A DNA stretch of 6,072 nucleotides from Deltaproteobacteria bacterium. GTDB taxonomy: Bacteria; Desulfobacterota; DSM-4660; Desulfatiglandales; HGW-15. Shown here piece after piece: positions 1 through 4,360 of the stretch (within the stretch, counting starts at the first letter, position 1; each line of letters opens with the position of its first letter). The stretch is from contig JAFGPH010000488.1 of NCBI GenBank assembly GCA_016926135.1, positions 1 through 6,072 on the forward strand, read 5' to 3'. The position numbers and the translations under genes are program-made. The notes below the pieces were generated by a model. The model searched no databases and was not told the origin of the DNA. It was given only the letters and a program-made list of their open reading frames with translations.

Positions 1-1
1 G

Positions 2-118
2 TCTGAGACCAAGCTGCCCATCAACATCGCCGAAGACGCGCTCTCCGCCGTTGCCATCGGTGCCGGCAAGGCCCTGACCAACATCTCCATTCTGCGGAAC
101 CTGGGAAGAGACCATTAG
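2..118 (+). CDS. mreB: MreB C-terminal end (partial; 5' part lies outside the window)
   Basis: Reading from base 2, an open frame of 38 codons ends in TAG at 116-118. The translation contains LPINIAEDALSAVAIGAGKA, which matches the C-terminal block of bacterial MreB and MreB-like actin homologues, where a conserved (L/M)P(V/I).(A/I)(E/D)(D/N)P...VA.G(T/A)GKALE stretch closes the ATP-binding fold. MreB forms membrane-associated filaments that direct lateral cell-wall synthesis, so the organism is probably rod-shaped. The typical Pro of the EDP motif is Ala here, and the tail is short and charged (LGRDH). Only the last tenth or so of the protein is present, so paralogues such as Mbl or MreBH cannot be excluded. 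No mreC follows; the next gene on this strand is pepF after a 256-base gap, so mreB appears to end its transcription unit here. Confidence 0.75.
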   Translation, partial: SETKLPINIAEDALSAVAIGAGKALTNISILRNLGRDH

Positions 119-374
119 TGTCGTGTCCCATAAAAACGCGCGAGTACCGGGCGTTTGAGGGGCCGCAACCCATCTCTCTCGGTTGCCCGTCTCCTTCCTC
201 ATCATGTTGAACTCCTTTCCGGGCAAGCGACAGGGATGGCCCCCACTACAGGCACCCTCAGCGGGGGCTGCTTGTAAAAAGCGCAGAATGTGAGTCCCGT
301 ACTATAGGCACCGCAGAAATAGACACACCCTAGTCCGCATAGGGAATGAGCGCATAGGCGATGAGAGGCGAACT
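119..374. other. Non-coding gap between mreB and pepF with several short hairpins
   Basis: No convincing gene is visible in this 256-base stretch. It holds three short inverted repeats: AAACGC/GCGTTT (134-139 with 151-156), GCAACC/GGTTGC (165-170 with 181-186) and GCCCCC/GGGGGC (239-244 with 263-268). None is followed by a T-run, so a classical intrinsic terminator for mreB is not evident, although the first two hairpins are placed where one would be expected. An ACTAyAGGCACC 12-mer occurs twice (245-256 and 301-312, one mismatch). No good sigma-70 promoter with correct spacing was found; TACTAT at 300-305 is the best -10-like hexamer but lacks a matching -35. The pepF promoter presumably lies in this region. 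Confidence 0.5.
336..365 (+). repeat. 15-bp tandem duplication at the pepF ribosome-binding site
   Basis: CGCATAGGGAATGAG (336-350) is followed immediately by CGCATAGGCGATGAG (351-365), matching at 13 of 15 positions. The second copy runs into the purine-rich Shine-Dalgarno sequence GAGAGG (363-368) of pepF. The first copy overlaps an inverted repeat CCCTA-N7-TAGGG (328-332 with 340-344). This could be an operator, an mRNA hairpin next to the start, or a chance local duplication. No function is shown by the sequence. Confidence 0.55.
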
Positions 375-2153
375 GTGACGGAAGACGTGATATGGGATCT
401 GGGCGACCTTTATGATGGCCCGGACGATCCCAGGCTCAAGGCAGACAGGGACCGGTGCCTGGAAAAGGCGGACCATTTTGCCGAGGTCTACGCGAGGAAG
501 GGGGCTCATCCCGCGCCGGAGGGCCTGCACGAAGCGCTCTCCAGACTGGAGAAGATTGAGGAGACCTGCCGGAGGGTCGTCTCTTTTGCCTATCTCTCCT
601 TTATCACCCAAACCGCCGACCCGCGTATCGGCCGGCTCTGGCAGTCCGCCCAGGAACTGGAGAGCACCGTCCGGCGAAAGACCCTCTTCTTCTCCCTGGA
701 ATGGACGGGGCTGGACGATCCGCAGGCACGTTCCCTGATGGAGCACGAGATGCTCCGGTCCTACCGTCATTACCTGGAGAGGTTGAGAGCCTACCGCCCG
801 CACCACCTGTCGGAACCGGAAGAACAGGCCATGGAAGCGCTCTCCCTCTCCAGCCGGAAGGCCTGGGTAGACCTTTTCGACAAGGTCATCGGGCAGGCCC
901 CCTTCGGAGAAGAGGCTCGGCCCCTTTCCAGGGTGCTCGCCGATCTCTACCACCCTGAGCGGGAACGCAGAAGGAAGGCCGCATTGGACCTGTCGACGGG
1001 CCTGGAAGGAATCCTGCCTCTCGTCGCCCACATCTGCAATGCCCTCCTGCTGGACAAATCCCTCAGGGACGACCTCCACTTCTACCCGCACTGGCTGCGC
1101 GACATGAATCTCCGGAACGAGGCGTGCGACGATCAGGTTGAGGCCCTGGTTCATGCCGTGACCTCCCGGTATGATCTTGTCCGGGACTACTACACCCTGA
1201 AGCGGGAGATTCTGGGAATACCGGAACTCTGGGACTATGACCGTTATGCACCCCTGCCCGGCTGGCCCCACAAGGTATACACATGGAAGGAGGCGGGAGA
1301 GATGGTGCTCGCCGCTTTTCACGACTTCTCCCCGGAATTTGCACAGGTGGCGGACCTCTTCTTCCAGAATCACTGGATCCACGCCGCCCCCATCCCCGGC
1401 AAGGCCGATGGGGCCTTTTCCCATCCCACGGTGCCTTCCTGCCACCCTTACATCTCCCTTCACTTCACGGGGACCCGGCGGGACGTGATGACCCTGGCCC
1501 ACGAACTGGGCCACGGCGTTCACCAGGTCCTCTGCCGTGAGCAAGGCCTTTACAACAGCCGGGTTCCGCCCGCCCTGGGTGAGATCGCCTCCGTCTTCGG
1601 GGAGATGCTTGTCTTCAGAAGGCTCCTGGAAAGGGCGCAGACGGCCCCTGAGAGACTGGCCATCCTGTGCGGGAGGGTGGAAGAGATCTTTTCCACCACC
1701 TTCCGGCAGATCGCCCTCCACCGCTTTGAGGCCTCCCTTCACACCGAGAGACGCAGTCATGGGGAGCTCACACCGGAACGCATCTGTGACCTCTGGACAT
1801 CCACCCAGCAGGAGATGTTCGGGGATAGCCTCCTCCTCGGGAACCACTACTGCGTTTGGTGGGCTTACATCCCCCACTTTTTTCATTACCCGGGATATGT
1901 CCATGCCTATGCCTTTGCGGAACTGACGGCCCTCTCCCTCTTTGAGCAATACGAACGCGACAAGCTGGCCTTTGTCGTCATCTACCTGGACCTGTTGAAA
2001 AGGGGCTCCAGCGAAGGACCGGAAGAGATGATGAAGCCCTTCGGCATCGATCTTTCCGATCCCGCCTTCTTTCGGCAGGGACTCACGATCGTGGAGGATC
2101 TGGTGAGGGAAGCATGGAAGAGTACAATTGATACCAGTTCTCCCCGAGGATAG
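375..2153 (+). CDS. pepF: Oligoendopeptidase F, M3 family zinc metallopeptidase
   Basis: This 592-residue protein has the usual length and layout of PepF-type M3 peptidases, which cleave short peptides in the cytoplasm with one zinc ion. The N-terminal helical half includes the oligopeptidase F region (about residues 110-180, with the LSEPEEQ and KAWVDLFDKV blocks). The catalytic half carries HELGH at residues 376-380 (H376 and H380 as zinc ligands, E377 as catalytic base) and GEIASVFGE at about 402-410, where E403 is the probable third ligand. The aromatic YPGYVHAYAF block near the C-terminus fits the substrate-binding Tyr/His region. No signal peptide or membrane segment is visible. The GTG start at 375 is supported by GAGAGG at 363-368, six bases upstream. 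The length and motifs suggest the pepF/M3 subfamily rather than thimet oligopeptidase or Dcp. Its 3' end overlaps the convergent dipeptidase gene by 71 bp. It is probably general peptide turnover; a link to the neighbouring repeat peptide is only speculative. Confidence 0.93.
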   Translation: MTEDVIWDLGDLYDGPDDPRLKADRDRCLEKADHFAEVYARKGAHPAPEGLHEALSRLEKIEETCRRVVSFAYLSFITQTADPRIGRLWQSAQELESTVRRKTLFFSLEWTGLDDPQARSLMEHEMLRSYRHYLERLRAYRPHHLSEPEEQAMEALSLSSRKAWVDLFDKVIGQAPFGEEARPLSRVLADLYHPERERRRKAALDLSTGLEGILPLVAHICNALLLDKSLRDDLHFYPHWLRDMNLRNEACDDQVEALVHAVTSRYDLVRDYYTLKREILGIPELWDYDRYAPLPGWPHKVYTWKEAGEMVLAAFHDFSPEFAQVADLFFQNHWIHAAPIPGKADGAFSHPTVPSCHPYISLHFTGTRRDVMTLAHELGHGVHQVLCREQGLYNSRVPPALGEIASVFGEMLVFRRLLERAQTAPERLAILCGRVEEIFSTTFRQIALHRFEASLHTERRSHGELTPERICDLWTSTQQEMFGDSLLLGNHYCVWWAYIPHFFHYPGYVHAYAFAELTALSLFEQYERDKLAFVVIYLDLLKRGSSEGPEEMMKPFGIDLSDPAFFRQGLTIVEDLVREAWKSTIDTSSPRG

Positions 2154-3066
2154 CGGCAATGGACGGGTCCGGGTAGCCTTGTCGTGAAAGGAGTTCTGCC
2201 AGATCCTGGAGCCTGCCCATGTGTTCCAGTCCCTCATTCTCCCCGTCGAAACCTCCGAAATCCGAGCCCAGGGCCACCCCCCGGAAACCGTATTTCTGAA
2301 CCAACCCGTCCACCTGTTCGAACACGTCCCTGATCGTTGCGGAGCCGTCAGGAGTGAGCATCTCCGGGTTCACGCTCACCCCTACCGTGCCGTGACGGGC
2401 CATGAGGATCTTCACCTGCTCATTCGAGAGATTCCTCGGCATGTCGCAAAACCTGCGAAAACCGGTATGGGAGGAAATCAGGGCGCCGTCGAAGAGATCC
2501 ATGACATCCCAGAAGCACGGTTCGGCAAGGTGGGCCACATCCAGCACCACTCCCTGCCGATTCAAGGCGCGCGCCACCTGCCGTCCCATCGGCGTGAGTC
2601 CTTCCGGGGAGGCGACGCCGTTCCCGTCGCCAAGGCGGTTTCTTCCCGCATGGGTGAGACCTGCGGCGACAAAGCCCCGCCCCTTGAGATCGAAGGCGAT
2701 GTCGTCGGCAAGGGCGTCCGCGTTTTCAAGGAGGTTCAGGGCGCCCGGGCCCCCTGCGCCTTCCATGCAATCATTCAGATCCTCTCGTGATCGGATGACA
2801 GGAAGCTCGCTCAGGTAATGCTCAGCGTAGTGGAGGAGTTCCTGGAGGTGAGGGAGAGAGCGGCCGGGCCCGTTGTGGGTATCCTCACAATAGAAGGCGG
2901 AGACAAGGACCCGGACGTTGCCTTCCTCCAGTCCCAGGGGCGTCACCTCTCCTTCGTTCAGCTCCGCGAAATGCCTGCCGGGCCACTTGCGCCTCATCAT
3001 GTAGAGGAGGTCCACATGGCCGTCGATCAAGGGAAGGGGATTACCTCGTGGAGACAAGGAATTCAC
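2083..3066 (-). CDS. M19-family (renal/membrane dipeptidase-type) metal-dependent peptidase
   Basis: This 327-residue protein belongs to the amidohydrolase-fold M19 family, which hydrolyses dipeptides, often with broad or D-residue tolerance, using two zinc ions. The expected ligands are all visible: H17 and D19 in DGHVDL, E114 in LLENADAL (bridging Glu), H179 in DVAHL, H200 in ISSHTGF, and the catalytic Asp D269 in LGSDFGG. R211 in PRNLSNEQ matches the conserved substrate-binding Arg. The usual GSDFDG motif is GSDFGG here. The C-terminal ILGENWYQLY matches the closing helix of the family. No signal peptide is seen, so it is probably cytoplasmic. The frame begins with GTG at 3066, overlapping the methyltransferase end by 26 bp. 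A TTG at 3057, eight bases after a GGAG, has the better ribosome-binding site and would give 324 residues. Last in the minus-strand operon, it may trim or recycle peptides from the repeat-peptide pathway (inference) or simply be housekeeping. Confidence 0.9.
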   Translation of the reverse strand: MNSLSPRGNPLPLIDGHVDLLYMMRRKWPGRHFAELNEGEVTPLGLEEGNVRVLVSAFYCEDTHNGPGRSLPHLQELLHYAEHYLSELPVIRSREDLNDCMEGAGGPGALNLLENADALADDIAFDLKGRGFVAAGLTHAGRNRLGDGNGVASPEGLTPMGRQVARALNRQGVVLDVAHLAEPCFWDVMDLFDGALISSHTGFRRFCDMPRNLSNEQVKILMARHGTVGVSVNPEMLTPDGSATIRDVFEQVDGLVQKYGFRGVALGSDFGGFDGENEGLEHMGRLQDLAELLSRQGYPDPSIAAILGENWYQLYSSMLPSPDPPRS

Positions 3067-3982
3067 TCCGGATCATCTCATAGTGGTTGCGGTGATTCCG
3101 GATCATCCAGGAAACCCTCCCCTCATCCCGGATCTGCCAGGGTGGGCCGGTGATCCCCTCTTCGCCCTCCAAAAGGCGACGCACGTTCCGGATGCCTTCT
3201 CCCCCGAACCGCCCCCCCCCCTTCCCTCCAAGCCAGTCCTCCACCCCGGCGCTCTCCTCGGACCAGGAGAAGGGATCGGAAAAGAGGAAGAAGGCGCCCT
3301 TCCCCTTTGCGACCCGGTTCATCTCCTGGAGATGCCGCAGGGGCTTCGGGAGCTTGTCGATCAGATTGAGGGATGCCAGCATGGAGAACGCATCATGCGG
3401 AAAAGGCAGCGCGAGGGCGTCACCCACGATGAACTCCGCATTCTCCGGACGCCACCCCTCTGCCCTGACGATGGTCCTGGGTTCAGTGAGGCGGCCTTCC
3501 ATGATGAGGGGAAAGGTGACGCTGCCCTCGATCATCAGTTTCCTCGCAAGTCTCACAAAGGTCGCCGAGGTGTCCAGGCCCACCACAAAATCGCATCGCG
3601 GGCTCACCTCAAAGGCGAAACGCCCCACAGCGCAGCCCGCATCCAGACCGAGGCCGTGCCCACCCGGGACCAGGCCGGACCAGGCTGCGTACGCCCTTCC
3701 TGCCTCGGGATCCCCGAAAAGGTCACCGAAGTGGCTCCACAGGTAGGACGAGACCACGGCCTCGGTCTCGTAACGGCGCCGGGTCGCGTTCGCCCGGGAT
3801 GAGGCCGGAGGCAGCAAAACGCCCACCCCGTCCTCTACCGGGTACTCTGCGCCGCACCCCGGGCAGGTCAGGCGGCCGGTGACGATATCGTCCCCGTCAG
3901 CGCCTGCGATTGATCCCCTGAGGGGCTTCTCCTCCGGAAGACATGCCGGGCAGATGAGGAGTTCCAGGAGTCGTCTTTTCAT
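3041..3982 (-). CDS. Trm112-like zinc-ribbon plus class I SAM-dependent methyltransferase
   Basis: The 313-residue product has two parts. Residues 1-60 form a Trm112-like zinc ribbon with paired cysteines CPAC (C11, C14) and CPGC (C40, C43), followed by EYPVEDGVGVLLP. Residues about 70-313 are a class I methyltransferase: glycine-rich SAM-binding motif LDAGCAVGRF (about 113-122), acidic residue D137 in VVGLD, and GDALALPFP (about 187-195). The C-terminal block with PPWQIRDEG and WMIRNHRNHYE looks family-specific and ends in frame. The substrate cannot be read from sequence; small molecules, peptides and proteins are all possible. The frame is open back to an ATG at 4081, but ATG 3982 is preferred because Trm112-like domains usually begin this close to the first CxxC; its ribosome-binding site is weak (GAG ten bases upstream). 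It lies 208 bases downstream of the repeat-peptide gene and overlaps the dipeptidase start, suggesting co-transcription. A run of ten G lies inside the coding sequence. Confidence 0.85.
   Translation of the reverse strand: MKRRLLELLICPACLPEEKPLRGSIAGADGDDIVTGRLTCPGCGAEYPVEDGVGVLLPPASSRANATRRRYETEAVVSSYLWSHFGDLFGDPEAGRAYAAWSGLVPGGHGLGLDAGCAVGRFAFEVSPRCDFVVGLDTSATFVRLARKLMIEGSVTFPLIMEGRLTEPRTIVRAEGWRPENAEFIVGDALALPFPHDAFSMLASLNLIDKLPKPLRHLQEMNRVAKGKGAFFLFSDPFSWSEESAGVEDWLGGKGGGRFGGEGIRNVRRLLEGEEGITGPPWQIRDEGRVSWMIRNHRNHYEMIRSEFLVSTR
3212..3221 (-). repeat. Ten-G homopolymer inside the methyltransferase gene
   Basis: The plus strand has ten consecutive C, so the methyltransferase coding strand has ten consecutive G, encoding the end of Lys and three Gly in KGGGRF. 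Gain or loss of one base here would shift the last roughly 55 residues out of frame. The present length keeps the frame and yields a plausible conserved C-terminus. Such tracts can drive phase variation and are also prone to sequencing error. Confidence 0.9.
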
Positions 3983-4116
3983 GGCATGCACACTCAACAT
4001 CAGGGGCGGCAATCGGCAACCGATGAAGATCAGTTGCGGCCCAGAGAGACCACCCCCAGACGGCCCTGAAGCGAACAACATTTGCGAACGGTATTGTAAT
4101 AGTACACAGCATTGGT

Positions 4117-4131
4117 TGCGCTACAGGCGCA
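4117..4131 (-). promoter_or_regulatory. Small stem-loop following the main hairpin
   Basis: TGCGC (4117-4121) pairs with GCGCA (4127-4131) around a five-base loop. It starts directly beside the larger hairpin at 4132-4165, so the two form a tandem hairpin element in the mRNA downstream of the peptide gene. No T-run follows. On its own it is weak evidence. Confidence 0.35.
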
Positions 4132-4165
4132 GGAGCGGCCCGAACCCTGCGGTTCGGCCCGCTCC
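4132..4165 (-). promoter_or_regulatory. 15-bp GC-rich hairpin just downstream of the repeat-peptide gene
   Basis: GGAGCGGCCCGAACC (4132-4146) pairs with GGTTCGGCCCGCTCC (4151-4165) around a four-base loop, with a single C/C mismatch (G/G in minus-strand RNA). It begins 25 bases after the peptide stop codon. There is no T-run on either side, so it is not a typical intrinsic terminator. Its position fits a partial terminator or an mRNA 3'-end stabiliser that keeps precursor message in excess over the downstream enzymes, an arrangement common in peptide-natural-product operons. The structure is directly visible; the role is inferred. Confidence 0.7.
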
Positions 4166-4190
4166 GGTTGAAATGGACATTTCGTCACCA

Positions 4191-4346
4191 TCAGGCCGGC
4201 GCATGGCATGCCGGGGCATGGCACGCCGGGGCGTGGCATGAGGGTGCGTGACAAGAGGGCGCGTGGCACGAAGGCGCATGGCACGAGGGCGCATGACAAA
4301 TGGCCGCGCAAGAGACTCTTTTCTCCACCTGCTTCATCTTCAGCAT
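4191..4346 (-). CDS. Cys-His-Ala-Pro repeat peptide, probable RiPP precursor
   Basis: This 51-residue peptide starts at ATG 4346 and stops at TGA 4193-4191. The N-terminal part is MLKMKQVEKRVS, then CAAI, then seven pentapeptide units: CHAPS four times (residues 17-36) and CHAPA three times (37-51). It has eight cysteines (13, 17, 22, 27, 32, 37, 42, 47) and seven histidines. The seven DNA units are all different, but only third codon positions vary, apart from the base that makes Ser into Ala, so this frame is clearly under selection. The ribosome-binding site is near-perfect, seven bases upstream. The gene begins four bases after a radical SAM gene whose product ends in a PqqD-like peptide-binding domain, and a methyltransferase follows. 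These points fit a repeat-type RiPP precursor with a short basic leader and a repeated Cys core. I do not recognise it as a named family. Despite its sequence it is unrelated to the CHAP amidase domain. A metal-binding peptide is an alternative. Confidence 0.9.
   Translation of the reverse strand: MLKMKQVEKRVSCAAICHAPSCHAPSCHAPSCHAPSCHAPACHAPACHAPA
4194..4298 (-). repeat. Seven tandem 15-bp coding repeats of the CHAP(S/A) peptide
   Basis: Seven units of exactly 15 bases fill 105 bases with no spacer. Consensus on the minus strand is TGy-CAy-GCn-CCn-(T/G)Cn. Across the seven copies the variable columns are 3, 6, 9, 12 and 15 (all wobble positions) and column 13 (Ser to Ala); the other nine columns are invariant. 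Copies 1-4 encode Ser and copies 5-7 encode Ala at the fifth position. Confidence 0.95.
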
Positions 4347-4360
4347 AGGATCACCTCCTT
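4347..4360 (-). promoter_or_regulatory. Extended Shine-Dalgarno of the repeat-peptide gene, overlapping the radical SAM stop codon
   Basis: On the minus strand 4360-4348 reads AAGGAGGTGATCC, a 13-base complement of the usual 3' end of bacterial 16S rRNA. The core GGAGG (4358-4354) lies seven bases before the ATG at 4346. The same bases encode the last Arg-Arg codons and the TGA stop of the radical SAM gene. This predicts very strong translation of the peptide and possible coupling to the enzyme gene. Confidence 0.92.

Larger units (their letters stand above)
3983..4190. other. Intergenic stretch between the repeat-peptide and methyltransferase genes
   Basis: These 208 bases contain two hairpins on the side next to the peptide gene (4132-4165 and 4117-4131) and then an AT-richer patch (about 4090-4112) unlike the GC-rich surroundings. 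On the minus strand that patch reads GTGTACTATTACAATACCG and contains TACAAT, a five-of-six match to a -10 box, but no convincing -35 hexamer precedes it. The methyltransferase frame is open through part of this stretch (to 4081), but the predicted extra N-terminal residues resemble no known domain start. A secondary promoter for the methyltransferase and dipeptidase genes is possible but weakly supported. Confidence 0.4.

Noticed and set aside
330..2237. A 635-codon open frame on the minus strand opposite pepF
   Set aside because: Its translation shows no recognisable domain and is Gly/Pro/Val/Arg-rich, as expected from the complement of a GC-rich gene. The plus-strand PepF with HELGH and full family motifs explains the region.
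2221..3153. Plus-strand frames opposite the dipeptidase gene (189, 138 and 111 codons)
   Set aside because: They lie antisense to a well-supported M19 gene with all metal ligands present and show no recognisable motifs of their own.
3983..4081. Longer methyltransferase beginning at ATG 4081 (346 residues)
   Set aside because: The additional 33 residues have no ribosome-binding site before them and no domain resemblance. ATG 3982 lies just before the CxxC motif where Trm112-like domains begin.
4264..4279. TGGCACG-like sequence suggesting a sigma-54 promoter on the plus strand
   Set aside because: The spacing to the GC element is wrong, and the sequence is the complement of the Cys-His-Ala coding repeats.
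4194..4298. Tandem 15-bp repeats as a CRISPR array or plasmid iteron
   Set aside because: The units are contiguous with no spacers, and their differences follow codon wobble positions, which fits coding repeats only.
4030..4311. A 93-codon minus-strand frame across the repeat region
   Set aside because: It is the repeat array read out of frame. Its amino-acid repeats are degenerate, while the CHAP frame is preserved through wobble-only differences and has the strong ribosome-binding site.
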